Assembly: GCF_030929605.1 (NCBI RefSeq)
Contig: NZ_JAVFVS010000008.1
Coordinates: forward strand, 124,001-188,000
Reading direction: 5' to 3'
Source: Flavobacterium sp. LHD-80
Lineage (GTDB): Bacteria > Bacteroidota > Bacteroidia > Flavobacteriales > Flavobacteriaceae
Length of the DNA stretch: 64,000 bases
In this document: positions 1-8,707 of the stretch, one piece after another
How positions within the stretch are numbered: the first letter of the stretch is position 1
How the letters are laid out: each line of letters opens with the position of its first letter
The notes under the pieces: model-generated
The model's input: the letters and a program-made list of their open reading frames with translations, nothing else
What the model was told of the DNA's origin: nothing
The model's database searches: none
Translations under genes and position numbers: made by a program

Positions 1-1326
1 CATTATATTGACAATATTGATACGCTTCATGCAATTTATAAGCAAATTATTGATGTTGCCGAAGTTTCATTTGAAGGTGAGCCTTTACGAGGACTCCAGA
101 TTATGGGAGTTTTGGAAAGCCGTGTTCTGGATTTTGAAACTGTAATTATAACTTCAATGAATGAAGGGAAATTTCCAGCAGGAAAATCTCAAAATTCATT
201 TATTCCTTATGATGTTAAACGTGAATTAGGATTGCCTACTTTTAAAGAAAAAGACGCTATTTATACCTATCATTTTTATCATTTATTGCAAAGAGCAAAA
301 AATATTTATCTTATTTATAATACCGAAAATGATGGACTAGATGCTGGTGAGCGAAGTAGGTTTATTACACAATTAGAAGTTGAAAAACAGCCAAAGCATA
401 ACTTGACTTTTGATATTTATAATCCGGTTTTGCCTGCGACTGCGAGTCAGCCAATGGTAATTCCGAAATCAGAAGCGGTTATGGAACGCTTAAAAGAAAT
501 TGCTCAAGCAGGTTTTTCACCTTCGGCATTGACAAGTTATATTCGGAATCCGATTGATTTTTACTTTCAAAAGATTCTTCGCATTCGGGAAGTAGAAGAA
601 GTTGAGGAAAACATTGCCTTAAATACGCTTGGAACAATTATTCATGAAACTTTGAAAGGTCTTTATGAGCCTTTTATTGGTAGGTTTATCTCAGAAGACG
701 ATATTAAGAATTGCTTTAAACTTCTTGATGAAGAAGTTTTGAAGCAATTTAAAGTGGTTTATAAAGAAGGTGAGATTAAAAAAGGTCGTAATCTTTTGGC
801 TTTTGAAGTCGCAAAACGAAATGTTTTTAATTTTCTTAAAATGGAATTAGAGGCAATTAAAAATGGAGACGCAATTAAGATCATTGCTTTAGAGCAGACA
901 TACGAACGAGAGTTGATGCATTCAAGCTTGCCATTTCCTGTTCTTATAAAAGGAAATGTTGACCGCATTGAACAACGAAACGGTAAAATAAGAATTATTG
1001 ACTATAAGACAGGAAAAGTTGAAAAAGCCAATGTGGTATTGAAAACTTGGAATGGATTGACGAAAGAGCTTAAAAACGATAAAATCATTCAAGTTCTGGC
1101 TTATGCGTTTATGTTTGAAAAGGAAGCAGGAGCAATGCCAATTGAAGTTGGTATAATTTCCTTTAAGAATTTGAAATCAGGATTTTTGCCTTTTGGATTT
1201 AAGGAAGAAAAAGAGTTGGATATGGTAGTTTCTAAAGAAATTCTGGATCTTTATCTACAAGAAATTGTTTTGCTTTTAAATGAAATTTTTGATGTTGCAA
1301 TTCCTTTTGAAGAAAAAATAAACTAA
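1..1326 (+). CDS. PD-(D/E)XK nuclease / AddB-like helicase-exonuclease subunit (3' part)
   Basis: The reading frame is open from the first base, so the true start lies upstream of the window; the ATG at 103 is internal. The C-terminal half carries a RecB-type nuclease signature, a conserved Asp in a GNVDRIE segment followed by IIDYKTGK (nucleotides about 955-1020), as in AddB/RexB-like proteins that process DNA double-strand breaks with a helicase partner. The N-terminal part, with its MGVLESRVLDFETVI and MNEGKFP segments, matches the end of the helicase-like domain of this family in Bacteroidota. Role inferred: DNA repair or recombination in the cytoplasm. The next gene follows 2 bases later, so they are probably co-transcribed. 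Confidence 0.85.
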   Translation, partial: HYIDNIDTLHAIYKQIIDVAEVSFEGEPLRGLQIMGVLESRVLDFETVIITSMNEGKFPAGKSQNSFIPYDVKRELGLPTFKEKDAIYTYHFYHLLQRAKNIYLIYNTENDGLDAGERSRFITQLEVEKQPKHNLTFDIYNPVLPATASQPMVIPKSEAVMERLKEIAQAGFSPSALTSYIRNPIDFYFQKILRIREVEEVEENIALNTLGTIIHETLKGLYEPFIGRFISEDDIKNCFKLLDEEVLKQFKVVYKEGEIKKGRNLLAFEVAKRNVFNFLKMELEAIKNGDAIKIIALEQTYERELMHSSLPFPVLIKGNVDRIEQRNGKIRIIDYKTGKVEKANVVLKTWNGLTKELKNDKIIQVLAYAFMFEKEAGAMPIEVGIISFKNLKSGFLPFGFKEEKELDMVVSKEILDLYLQEIVLLLNEIFDVAIPFEEKIN

Positions 1327-1328
1327 CA

Positions 1329-1613
1329 ATGAGAAAGTTATCGAATATATTCGAGTTTTATAAAACGACATTGCCTTATAATTTGCTGTTTTGTGGCATT
1401 GCTGTTTTCTTAGGCGGTTTTGATTATTTCTTTATATTTTTTCTGAGTTTTGGTTTTTTGGCTAGTATTGGCTACAAAGAATTTTATCGTAAAAGTGATT
1501 ATTTGTTTTATATAAATAATGGCGTTTCTAAAATCCAGCTTTTGGTTTTTAGTTATCTTATGACATTTTGCACTGCAGTTTTGTTTGGGCTTATAATTTT
1601 TTTAAAAAAATAA
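1329..1613 (+). CDS. small membrane protein, possible ABC transporter partner
   Basis: A 94-residue protein with three hydrophobic stretches (about residues 15-28, 30-42 and 70-90) separated by short charged segments; it is probably an inner-membrane protein. It starts 2 bases after the nuclease gene and ends 6 bases before an ABC ATPase gene, so all three are likely one transcript. I recognise no family. The position directly before an ABC ATPase suggests it could be a very short membrane partner, although normal ABC permeases are much longer. That link is inference from neighbourhood only. Confidence 0.6.
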   Translation: MRKLSNIFEFYKTTLPYNLLFCGIAVFLGGFDYFFIFFLSFGFLASIGYKEFYRKSDYLFYINNGVSKIQLLVFSYLMTFCTAVLFGLIIFLKK

Positions 1614-1619
1614 ATTATT

Positions 1620-2291
1620 TTGAAGAAACATACTTTAGAAATCAGCGGAATCCAGAAAAGATTTGGTGAAAAAACAATTCTTTCAGATGTTTTTTTGAAA
1701 TGTGAAACATCTGAAATTATTGGATTGCTTGGACGGAATGGCTCTGGTAAATCGACTTTATTGAAAATTGTTGCTGGACTTGAATCGGTTCCTGATCGAT
1801 GCGTTCGAATCAATTCGGTTTCCTTAAATACTAAGAATGTATTGCTAAACGAAGTCAGTTATTTAGATCAAGATCAGTTCATTCCAAAGCATTTTTCTGT
1901 GCAAAAAGCAATTTCCTTGTCAATCGAAAAAGAGGAGAGAATAGCTTTTTGCGATGATGAGTTTATTAAAAGTCTTTTAAAGAAAAAAATCAAACATTTA
2001 TCAGCTGGCGAATTGCGTTATCTCGAAATAAAAATGGTACTCAATAATCCTTCTTTGTTTGTTTTGCTTGATGAGCCTTACAATGGACTTTCTCCGTTGA
2101 TGATTGAAATTATTAACGAAATGCTCAAAGCAAGCTTAAACAAAAAAGGAATTATCATTACGGACCACAACTATCATAATGTAATAAAAATCGCAAATAA
2201 ACTCGTTTTGATAAAAGATGGAAAAACGCATCAAATAAAAGAAAAAAACGAGCTTATTGAAAAAGGGTACCTTACAAGTTTAGCCTTTTGA
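1620..2291 (+). CDS. ABC transporter ATP-binding protein
   Basis: A 223-residue single ABC ATPase domain. The Walker A motif GRNGSGKST is near residues 38-46, the signature HLSAGELR near 125-132, and the Walker B with catalytic Glu (FVLLDEP) near 147-153, followed by an H-loop (ITDHNYH). These are all the parts of an active nucleotide-binding domain. The start is TTG, because no ATG lies in frame before the Walker A. It follows the small membrane gene by 6 bases. The substrate is not evident, and there is no full-length permease next to it. Confidence 0.85.
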   Translation: MKKHTLEISGIQKRFGEKTILSDVFLKCETSEIIGLLGRNGSGKSTLLKIVAGLESVPDRCVRINSVSLNTKNVLLNEVSYLDQDQFIPKHFSVQKAISLSIEKEERIAFCDDEFIKSLLKKKIKHLSAGELRYLEIKMVLNNPSLFVLLDEPYNGLSPLMIEIINEMLKASLNKKGIIITDHNYHNVIKIANKLVLIKDGKTHQIKEKNELIEKGYLTSLAF

Positions 2292-2912
2292 AAAACATGT
2301 TTTAATATTAGTATTTTTTAAAACATATTTATTTTCAGATTGTTACGGTATTTTTTTTGTTTTTTTTCTTTTCAATACAAAAAAATATAAGCTTCATCAA
2401 TTTTGTTTTTAGACTAAATCTTGCTTTTTGATTCGACTTTGTTTTTTTGTTTTTTGACTAAAGAGCTAAAAAAGTTTTACTTCTTAGAAAGTTCAAGTGA
2501 AAGTCTAAAATCGGAAATGAATTTTATGGAAGAAAATGTTATGTTTTTAAATGAATTTCTTTTTTCTGTTGTTTTTTATTGCGCATCTTCTTTTTATAAA
2601 AGCCAATAAGTATGTGATAAATAAAAGTGATTCAAATGGTTACGTTTGAAGTTTTTTTAACAAGTGTTTATCGAACAATTATGTTAATTAAAATATCTTT
2701 GACGCTTCTTAAAAAGAATTGCAAGTCTGTTTATTTTAAGAACAATGATAGAGAAAACAGGTATTTGAATTTTAAAGTATCTGAAAATGTGGATAATGGG
2801 AATCTCCAACAAAGAATAATTAATAAAACAATTTTGGATTAACGAGAGCGACTTTGTCTAAATTAAGGAAAGACATTATTGCCAAATTATAATTTTTTGC
2901 CCCCACAAAAGG
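2292..2912. other. AT-rich spacer without a confident gene
   Basis: About 620 bases rich in T runs. Short open frames exist (2421-2609, 2627-2842 and a 32-codon ATG frame at 2551-2649 with a hydrophobic start), but they use rare starts or lie in different frames, and none resembles a known family. They could be remnants of a decayed gene. I annotate no CDS here. Confidence 0.5.
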
Positions 2913-2955
2913 AAGAAAAGGCTGTTTCGATGTTTATTCGAAATGGCCTTTTCTG
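2913..2955. terminator. hairpin terminator, probably bidirectional
   Basis: Inverted arms GAAAAGGC-TGTTTCGA and TTCGAAAT-GGCCTTTTC around a short loop, with A and T runs on both sides. It lies just downstream of the minus-strand hydrolase gene that ends at 2975 and could serve either strand. Confidence 0.6.
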
Positions 2956-2974
2956 ATTTTTAAAATCTTTATTT

Positions 2975-3751
2975 TTAATTGAAGAACTCGGATAAAATTG
3001 TTTTCAGTTCTTCTTTGTTTTCAATATGGCTCATGTGTCCATCTTCAAAAGAAATTAATTCTGCTGTTGTGTCTTCAATTTGAGAAAGACTTTCTTCGTA
3101 ATTTAAAACGGGATCTTTTTTGCCTAAAATCAATAAAACCGGAAAACGATTTTCGTGCAAAAGCCATTCCCTGTCTTTTCGTATTTTCATTCCTTCAAGA
3201 GATGCGACAATTCCTTGCAACGGTGTTTTTAAAGCCTGTTCTTTTACTTTTTCAATTTCATTTGTCAAACGAATTCTGTTGTTTTCACTAAATAAATTCG
3301 CAATAGCAAGACTCACAAAACCAATATAATTCTGTTTTACAGCTTTTATAGCACGCGTTCGGTTTAGTTTTTTCTCGGCGCTGTCTTCTTTGGAAGTTGA
3401 ATTAAGTAAAACTAATTTTTGAATTTTCTGCGGATATAATTCGGCGAAAGCCAAACCAACATAACCGCCCATTGAATGTCCAAGAATAATTGCTTTTTCG
3501 ATTTTTAAATGTTCCAAAACTTCGTTTACAGCATTGGCATTATCTTCCATTTCATGAACATAACCTAAAGAGTCAGATTCGCCGTGGCCCAATAGATCAA
3601 TTGTAATTATGCGATATTTTTCTGAGAAAAGATCAACATAATCTTTCCACATTTTTTTGTTTTCTAGAAAGCCGTGAAGTAAAACTATTGTGTTTCCAGT
3701 TCCAAAATCTGAGTATGATATTTTGGTATTTTTATATAAAAGCGTTTTCAA
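2975..3751 (-). CDS. alpha/beta hydrolase
   Basis: A 258-residue protein of the alpha/beta hydrolase fold. The oxyanion motif LLHGF is at residues 24-28, the nucleophile elbow GHSMGG at 91-96 with Ser93, an acidic residue follows in LLILGKKDP, and His239 or His242 lies near the C-terminus (DGHMSHIEN). This is the general pattern of small esterases and lipases such as the YbfF or BioH group; the substrate cannot be read from sequence. There is no signal peptide, so it is cytoplasmic. It is a single gene on the minus strand with its own hairpin terminator. Confidence 0.85.
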   Translation of the reverse strand: MKTLLYKNTKISYSDFGTGNTIVLLHGFLENKKMWKDYVDLFSEKYRIITIDLLGHGESDSLGYVHEMEDNANAVNEVLEHLKIEKAIILGHSMGGYVGLAFAELYPQKIQKLVLLNSTSKEDSAEKKLNRTRAIKAVKQNYIGFVSLAIANLFSENNRIRLTNEIEKVKEQALKTPLQGIVASLEGMKIRKDREWLLHENRFPVLLILGKKDPVLNYEESLSQIEDTTAELISFEDGHMSHIENKEELKTILSEFFN

Positions 3752-3883
3752 ACTGAAGATTTTTTGTTGTGAACCACAAAGTTAAGAAAGCTTAAGGGAA
3801 ATATCTTGATGTCTTGATTTAATTGGGAAATCTTTAAAACAGATATAAATTTATTTATATCAAATTCGTGTTTGAAATAAAAA

Positions 3884-3912
3884 AAATGGCTTTCGTTTCT
3901 GAAAGCCATTCT
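3884..3912 (-). terminator. hairpin terminator of the AIM24-family gene
   Basis: Perfect arms AATGGCTTTC and GAAAGCCATT separated by six bases, with a T run on the minus strand. It sits immediately after the minus-strand gene ending at 3916. Confidence 0.75.
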
Positions 3913-3915
3913 AAA

Positions 3916-4719
3916 TTAAAATCGGTTATCGCCATCTAGAAGATTTCCTAATCCGCCAAGCAAGCTTCCTTCATCACGGCTGTTTCCACCAGATCTTGGT
4001 GCCGAGGCAATAATTCGGTCCGCCAATCTCGAGAATGGAAGTGACTGTATGTAAACCGTTCCCGGACCTTTTAGAGTAGCATAAAATAATCCTTCGCCGC
4101 CAAAAATTGAATTTTTGATGCCACCAATAAATTCAATATCATAATCTACATCTTTGGTAAAACCAATAATACAGCCCGTATCTACTTTTATGACTTCGCC
4201 GTGGGCTAATACTTTTTTAGCCATTGTTCCGCCAGAATGTACAAATGCCATTCCGTCTCCTTCTAGTTTCTGCATGATGAAACCTTCACCGCCAAATAAA
4301 CCGCGTCCTAACTTCTGAGAGAATTCGATTCCGACAGAGACGCCTTTGGCAGCGCATAAAAATGAACTTTTTTGACAGATAAATTTGCCTTGAAATTCGG
4401 TTAAATCAATCGGAAGGATTTTTCCAGGATAGGGCGATGCAAATGAAACTTTACTTTTGCTGTTGCCTTGGTTTAAAAATGCTGTCATAAACAAACTTTC
4501 TCCAGTAAGCACTCTTTTACCTGCATTTAAAAGTTTACCAAACAAACCAGAACCCTGTTGCTGAGAACCGTCTCCAAATATGGTTTCCATCTGGATATTG
4601 TTTTCCATCATCATAAAACTGCCAGCTTCGGCAATTACAATTTCTTGTGGGTCCAGTTCTATTTCGACATACTGCATTTCTTCTCCAAAAATTTGGTAAT
4701 CTATTTCGTGCGCTTGCAT
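3916..4719 (-). CDS. AIM24 / TIGR00266 family protein
   Basis: About 267 residues. The start is placed at the ATG that begins MQAHEIDYQIFGEEMQYVE, because the 12 codons before it (up to 4755) look unlike the family. The body shows the glycine-rich beta-structured pattern of the AIM24 (DUF124) family: IAEAGSFMMM, GEGFIMQKLEGDGMAFVHSGG, and GGEGLFYATLKGPGTVYIQSLP. Bacterial members have no established biochemical role; the fold is a beta-helix-like structure. It ends in a low-complexity SGGNSRDEGSLLGGLGNLL tail. Single gene with its own terminator. Confidence 0.8.
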   Translation of the reverse strand: MQAHEIDYQIFGEEMQYVEIELDPQEIVIAEAGSFMMMENNIQMETIFGDGSQQQGSGLFGKLLNAGKRVLTGESLFMTAFLNQGNSKSKVSFASPYPGKILPIDLTEFQGKFICQKSSFLCAAKGVSVGIEFSQKLGRGLFGGEGFIMQKLEGDGMAFVHSGGTMAKKVLAHGEVIKVDTGCIIGFTKDVDYDIEFIGGIKNSIFGGEGLFYATLKGPGTVYIQSLPFSRLADRIIASAPRSGGNSRDEGSLLGGLGNLLDGDNRF

Positions 4720-4867
4720 AATTTCTAAATTTTTTGTTTTTAAAATTAGACACAAAATCCTGTAGAATGTTACAACATTTAGTGTACTTCGACTGTTTTT
4801 AAGAACATTATATGATTTTGTTATTTTAAATTAGTCTTAATTATGTTTTTTATTGCTTTAAATTCTA

Positions 4868-4875
4868 TATTTTTG
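4868..4875 (+). promoter_or_regulatory. -7 promoter motif TATTTTTG
   Basis: It matches the Bacteroidota consensus TAnnTTTG and lies 23 bases before the ATG at 4899. No well-spaced TTG box is obvious upstream, so this is a partial match only. Confidence 0.45.
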
Positions 4876-4898
4876 CACCGTTATTATATTTTATCAGA

Positions 4899-5255
4899 AT
4901 GGCATTAGTTAGTGATTTGACCACCAAAGTATTATTTGAAACCGAAAAAGGATACAGTTATCAATGTGATTTGACCAACAGCATAATTATCAATTTTGTT
5001 GATACAGTGTCAAGTTATAAAATTCAAGATTTTTTGATTTTTCAAAGAAAGGTTAATAGCGTTGACATTCTTAACATGCTTTATGATTTGTCTGACCACT
5101 CAGATGCGCAGTTGATTGAAACTACCAAAAGAAATTTTTCCAGAAATCTTACCATCTGCGAAATAGTGCAGTTGAGAGATTTATTAAACGGAACAAAATT
5201 TACCCTTACATTACATTCTATGCTTTGCAATATTGTCAATGTAGAGCTTATTTAG
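4899..5255 (+). CDS. conserved small protein of unknown function
   Basis: 118 residues, soluble, with no signal peptide or motif I recognise. It is preceded by a good -7 motif and followed by ferritin 89 bases later on the same strand. Its composition (mixed hydrophobic strands, then helices with LYDLSDHSDAQLIE) suggests a small globular protein. It is probably real, because it has an ATG start, the promoter motif and ordinary codon use, but I cannot assign a function. Confidence 0.6.
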   Translation: MALVSDLTTKVLFETEKGYSYQCDLTNSIIINFVDTVSSYKIQDFLIFQRKVNSVDILNMLYDLSDHSDAQLIETTKRNFSRNLTICEIVQLRDLLNGTKFTLTLHSMLCNIVNVELI

Positions 5256-5344
5256 ATTCTTACTTAGATTAAATCCAAATTTTCAAGGGGTTACAGTTGC
5301 CGTCTTTAATTTTTGTAATTTTACACGTATAAAAATTAAAGGTT

Positions 5345-5863
5345 ATGAAAGATTTACTAAGAACAAGTACTTCATTAGTTGAAGGAATCGAAAATATATT
5401 GAACTTACAGGCAAAATTAGAAAGCGATGCTTCTAATAAATATTTAGCTATGGCTGCATGGTTAGATAGAAATGGTTATGCAAATACAGCATCTTATATG
5501 TACAAGCAAGCCGAAGAAGAAAGAGAGCATTTTCTAAAAGTTTTCAAATATATTACAGACATGGGAGGGATTGCAGTTACGCCATCTGTTCCAGAAGTGC
5601 AACAAGAATTTGCTTCTTTTAGAGAAGTATTCGAAATTGCTTTGCAAAACGAAATTGCAGTTACACAGGCAGTCAATAAAGTAATCGCAAAATGTAGAGC
5701 GGAAAATGACTATGCTACAGAAGATTTTATGATGTGGTACGTAGCTGAGCAAAGAGAAGAAGAGAAAAACGCAAGAAGAGCTTTAGAACTTTTTGAATTA
5801 ATCAACGGAAACGAAGCTGACGGCAAATTTCAATTGGATGTTCAGATTTCAAAAATCGGATAA
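5345..5863 (+). CDS. ftnA: non-haem ferritin
   Basis: A 172-residue four-helix ferritin. Ferroxidase-centre ligands are visible: Glu26 (KLESD), Glu59 and His62 (EEEREH), Glu103 (QNEIA), and the EQREEE segment near 135-140, matching bacterial FtnA. It oxidises Fe(II) and stores iron inside a 24-subunit cytoplasmic shell. The segment KYLAMAAWLDRNGYANTA is typical of the family. It stands alone with its own hairpin terminator. Length and motifs fit ferritin better than bacterioferritin or Dps. The gene symbol is by family resemblance. Confidence 0.93.
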   Translation: MKDLLRTSTSLVEGIENILNLQAKLESDASNKYLAMAAWLDRNGYANTASYMYKQAEEEREHFLKVFKYITDMGGIAVTPSVPEVQQEFASFREVFEIALQNEIAVTQAVNKVIAKCRAENDYATEDFMMWYVAEQREEEKNARRALELFELINGNEADGKFQLDVQISKIG

Positions 5864-5883
5864 TAAACGATTTATATAAAAAT

Positions 5884-5916
5884 AAAAAAGCCCTTAATAA
5901 CATTAAGGGCTTTTTT
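5884..5916. terminator. strong bidirectional hairpin terminator
   Basis: Arms AAAAGCCCTTAAT and ATTAAGGGCTTTT with A and T runs on either side. It lies between convergent genes: ferritin ends at 5863 on plus and the peptidase gene ends at 5921 on minus. Confidence 0.85.
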
Positions 5917-5920
5917 ATTT

Positions 5921-6835
5921 TTATGATTTTAAAAACGAATTAATATCCGAGAAGTACTTTTCTCTTGCATCCAGCCATCCGTAATGCTTGGAATGCTCCA
6001 ATAAAATTAGTTTTGAATTTGGAAAAGTCTTTTGTGCCAATTCTCCAATTTCATTGCTTATAATATCTTCTTTTCCCTGAATAATCAGAACAGGATTTTT
6101 GAAGCTTTTCAATTTGGCTTTACAGTCAAAATTCATTTGTTGCATATTAGACCACAACAAACCATTTATTGTCGAATTTCCCTGAGTTAATCTTTCAGCA
6201 ATTATCGGAATATATTTTCGATCGTAAACATAAGCCGGCGCCATTGCTCTTCCGCGCGCTAAACGAGCGTTGTGAGAAGTGTCGCCTTTTTCGATTTTAT
6301 CATTCCAATAATCCATCGAATCTTTTTCGACTTTGCTTAGATTTTTTTCAATCAAATTTGGGCCTTTCAATAAACTCAAATCAAGACCTCCTGAAGAAGA
6401 TAAAACCAATTTATCAATACTATTTGGGTAAACTGTGGCGTAATAAGAACCCAACATTCCACCAAAAGAATGTCCAAGAATATTCCATTTTTTGATTTTC
6501 AGATGTTTTCGCAATGATTCAATATCATCAGCCATTATCTTCATCGAAATGGTTTTAGAATCTATTTTTGAAAGCTTCGATTTTCCGGTTCCTCTTTGAT
6601 CGTAAATAATCGTTTGTTGGTTTTCAGCCAAAACTTTTGCCATATCCTCAAAACCATTACTATTCATTCCCGGTCCGCCATTTATAATTAAAAGTGGTTC
6701 ACCTTTTCCGAATGTTTTGTAATACGTCTTGCTTCCATCATTATTTACTGCATAACCTTCGGTTTGAGCGAAAGTATTTGCGGTAATAACTAGAAAAAGG
6801 AATAGAAAAATCTTTTTCATCAGGAAATTATTCAT
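5921..6835 (-). CDS. alpha/beta hydrolase, proline iminopeptidase-like (S33), exported
   Basis: 304 residues from the first ATG. A second start at 6820 (MKKIFLFLFLVITANTFAQ) gives a cleaner signal peptide with cleavage after TFAQ and avoids the 8-base overlap with the upstream gene. S33 family features: the oxyanion motif GGPG (53-56), DQRGTGKS (79-86), and the nucleophile GHSFGG with Ser123. The C-terminal catalytic region is LIIQGKEDII and EHSKHYGW. Such enzymes remove N-terminal proline or act on other small substrates. The signal peptide places it in the periplasm. It is coupled to aminopeptidase P upstream, which suggests joint work on proline-containing peptides. Confidence 0.8.
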   Translation of the reverse strand: MNNFLMKKIFLFLFLVITANTFAQTEGYAVNNDGSKTYYKTFGKGEPLLIINGGPGMNSNGFEDMAKVLAENQQTIIYDQRGTGKSKLSKIDSKTISMKIMADDIESLRKHLKIKKWNILGHSFGGMLGSYYATVYPNSIDKLVLSSSGGLDLSLLKGPNLIEKNLSKVEKDSMDYWNDKIEKGDTSHNARLARGRAMAPAYVYDRKYIPIIAERLTQGNSTINGLLWSNMQQMNFDCKAKLKSFKNPVLIIQGKEDIISNEIGELAQKTFPNSKLILLEHSKHYGWLDAREKYFSDINSFLKS

Positions 6836-8120
6836 TCATCAACGTTTCGATTTCGTCAACTTCAACCGGAATATTACGCATTAAGTTAAAAGGCGCACCT
6901 TTTTCCTGAACAACAACATTATCTTCTAAACGAATTCCGAATTTTTCTGCTGGAATATAAATTCCAGGTTCAACTGTAAAAACCATATTCGCTTTCATAG
7001 GTTCGTGAAGCAAACCATAATCGTGCGTGTCAAGTCCCATGTGGTGCGAAGTTCCGTGCATGAAATACTTTTTGTACGCTGGCCATTCTGGGTTTTCGTT
7101 TTGAACATCAGCTTTGTCTAATAAGCCTAAACCAAGCAATTCCGAAGTCATGATTTTACCCACTTCAACGTGGTATTGTTTCCAAAGCGTTCCTGGAGTC
7201 AACATTGTTGTAGCTTCATTTTTAACTTTCAAAACCGCATTATAAACCGCTTTTTGACGCTCAGAAAAACGTCCCGAAACCGGAATCGTTCTTGTCATAT
7301 CACTAGAATAATTAGCATATTCAGCCGCAACGTCTAACAAGATCAAATCGCCGTCCTTACATTGTTGATTGTTTTCGATATAATGCAAAACATTAGCATT
7401 ATTTCCAGAAGCAATAATTGGCGTATAAGCAAAACCTTTAGAACGGTTACGGATAAATTCGTGCGCCAATTCGGCTTCGATTTCATATTCCGTAACATTT
7501 GGTTTTACAAACGAAAGCAATCTGCGGAAACCTTTCTCCGTAATATCACAAGCATGCTGAATCAAATCGATTTCTTCGCTTTCTTTTACAGAACGAATAC
7601 GCTGTAAAATTGGATTGCTTTTCGCAACATTATGTGCAGGATAACGCTCTTTCCACCATTTTACAAAACGAGCTTCGCGGGTTTCAGTTTCAACTGTTGC
7701 GCGGTAATGTTCGTTTGTATTGATGTACATCGTATCAGCATACGTCATCATTTCGTTCAAAATTTTATGAAAATCCTGTAACCAATAAACTGTTCTGATT
7801 CCAGAAACCTGAAAAGCACGTTCCTTGCTTAATTTTTCGCCTTCCCAAACTGCAATATGATCGTTAGTTTCTTTCAAGAAAAGAATTTCTCTTTGGCTTT
7901 CATAAGGTGCATCCGGAAACAAAAGCAAAATACTTTCTTCCTGATCGACACCGCTCAGATAAAAAATGTCACGGTGTTGTGCAAACGGCAAAGTACTGTC
8001 GGCACTAATTGGGTAAATGTCATTTGAATTGAAAACGGCAACCGAATTAGGTTTCATTTCTGCCGTGAATTTTCTGCGGTTTTTTACAAAAAGAGCGCTG
8101 TTTATTTGATGATATTTCAT
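6828..8120 (-). CDS. pepP: Xaa-Pro aminopeptidase (aminopeptidase P, M24B)
   Basis: 430 residues with an N-terminal creatinase-like domain (about 1-170) and a C-terminal pita-bread metallopeptidase domain. The five metal ligands are recognisable: Asp263 (LLDVAAE), Asp274 (SSDMTRT), a His in GTSHHMG near 360, Glu384 (VEPGIY) and Glu399 (RLEDNV). It hydrolyses the N-terminal residue preceding proline, usually with Mn(II), in the cytoplasm. Its stop overlaps the possible first start of the iminopeptidase-like gene, so both are probably one transcript. Confidence 0.93.
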   Translation of the reverse strand: MKYHQINSALFVKNRRKFTAEMKPNSVAVFNSNDIYPISADSTLPFAQHRDIFYLSGVDQEESILLLFPDAPYESQREILFLKETNDHIAVWEGEKLSKERAFQVSGIRTVYWLQDFHKILNEMMTYADTMYINTNEHYRATVETETREARFVKWWKERYPAHNVAKSNPILQRIRSVKESEEIDLIQHACDITEKGFRRLLSFVKPNVTEYEIEAELAHEFIRNRSKGFAYTPIIASGNNANVLHYIENNQQCKDGDLILLDVAAEYANYSSDMTRTIPVSGRFSERQKAVYNAVLKVKNEATTMLTPGTLWKQYHVEVGKIMTSELLGLGLLDKADVQNENPEWPAYKKYFMHGTSHHMGLDTHDYGLLHEPMKANMVFTVEPGIYIPAEKFGIRLEDNVVVQEKGAPFNLMRNIPVEVDEIETLMNE

Positions 8121-8232
8121 AATAACTTAATTTTTGAACTTCGAATTTCAAAATTAGTGATTTTTGAAGAAGTGGCGCACAGTTGATTTCTTAAAGTTTT
8201 ATTATTTGTTTTGGTTCTAATTGTTGAGTGTT

Positions 8233-8281
8233 TTTTAACCGCAAAGAACGCTAAGGTTTTGCGCAAAGTTCACAAAGTTTT
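8233..8281. repeat. partial copy of the AACCGCAAAG intergenic repeat
   Basis: TTTTAACCGCAAAGAACGC followed by GCGCAAAGTTCACAAAG. This is the left half of the longer palindromic elements at 9909-10036 and 11996-12127; the right arm is missing here. Confidence 0.75.
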
Positions 8282-8292
8282 TAGGTAATATT

Positions 8293-8425
8293 GTCATTTC
8301 GACAGAGGAGACTCGAGCGATAGCGAACAGACGAAGTAAATCTTCGCAAGTAACTCGACAAAGATTAATAAGTACAAAGTTTTGTCATCTCGACGGAGGA
8401 GAGATCACACTAGAAACTCGACAAA
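8293..8425. repeat. GTCATTTCGAC-type intergenic repeat, two units
   Basis: A first unit starts GTCATTTCGACAGAGGAGA at 8293 and a second GTCATCTCGACGGAGGAGA at 8384. Each is followed by an AACTCGACAAA segment, at 8352 and 8415. No coding sense. I recall similar sequence in flavobacterial intergenic regions, which is from memory. Confidence 0.6.
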
Positions 8426-8517
8426 TATTATCGGTTTTGTCTCGCGCAGATTTGGCAGATTCCAGAGATTTTTAATCTCAGCAACTTAGCATCTTAGAAA
8501 CTTAGTATCTTAAATAT

Positions 8518-8614
8518 GGGCATGCCCCTCCGGGTCGGGCTTTCGGCTATATCTTTTATTCCGTCCCGATAGCTATCGGGACAAATAAAAGGATACCGCC
8601 TCTATCCCTCACGC
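8518..8614. repeat. GC-rich intergenic repeat with a perfect 20-bp palindrome
   Basis: The stretch GGGCATGCCCCTCCGGG...CTCACGC is far richer in GC than its surroundings. It contains the perfect palindrome GTCCCGATAGCTATCGGGAC (8563-8582), flanked by CTTTTATT and AATAAAAGG, which extend the hairpin. The palindrome core recurs at 12180-12194. It could act as a hairpin or a mobile repeat; it has no coding content. Confidence 0.7.
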
Positions 8615-8707
8615 TTTTAGTTTCAGAATAAGTTTGTTATTTACGACGGAAAAAATCTAATCGATTCTGGTATTTTGTATATTGGCTGAAACTAATCCAT
8701 TAAATAT

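Noticed and set aside
2421..2842. Two short open frames in the AT-rich spacer
   Set aside because: Low-complexity translations, rare starts or no promoter, and no family resemblance; probably chance frames.
8521..8614. Structured RNA gene or riboswitch in the GC-rich stretch
   Set aside because: It is dominated by simple palindromes, a part of which recurs elsewhere; no known riboswitch core is recognisable.
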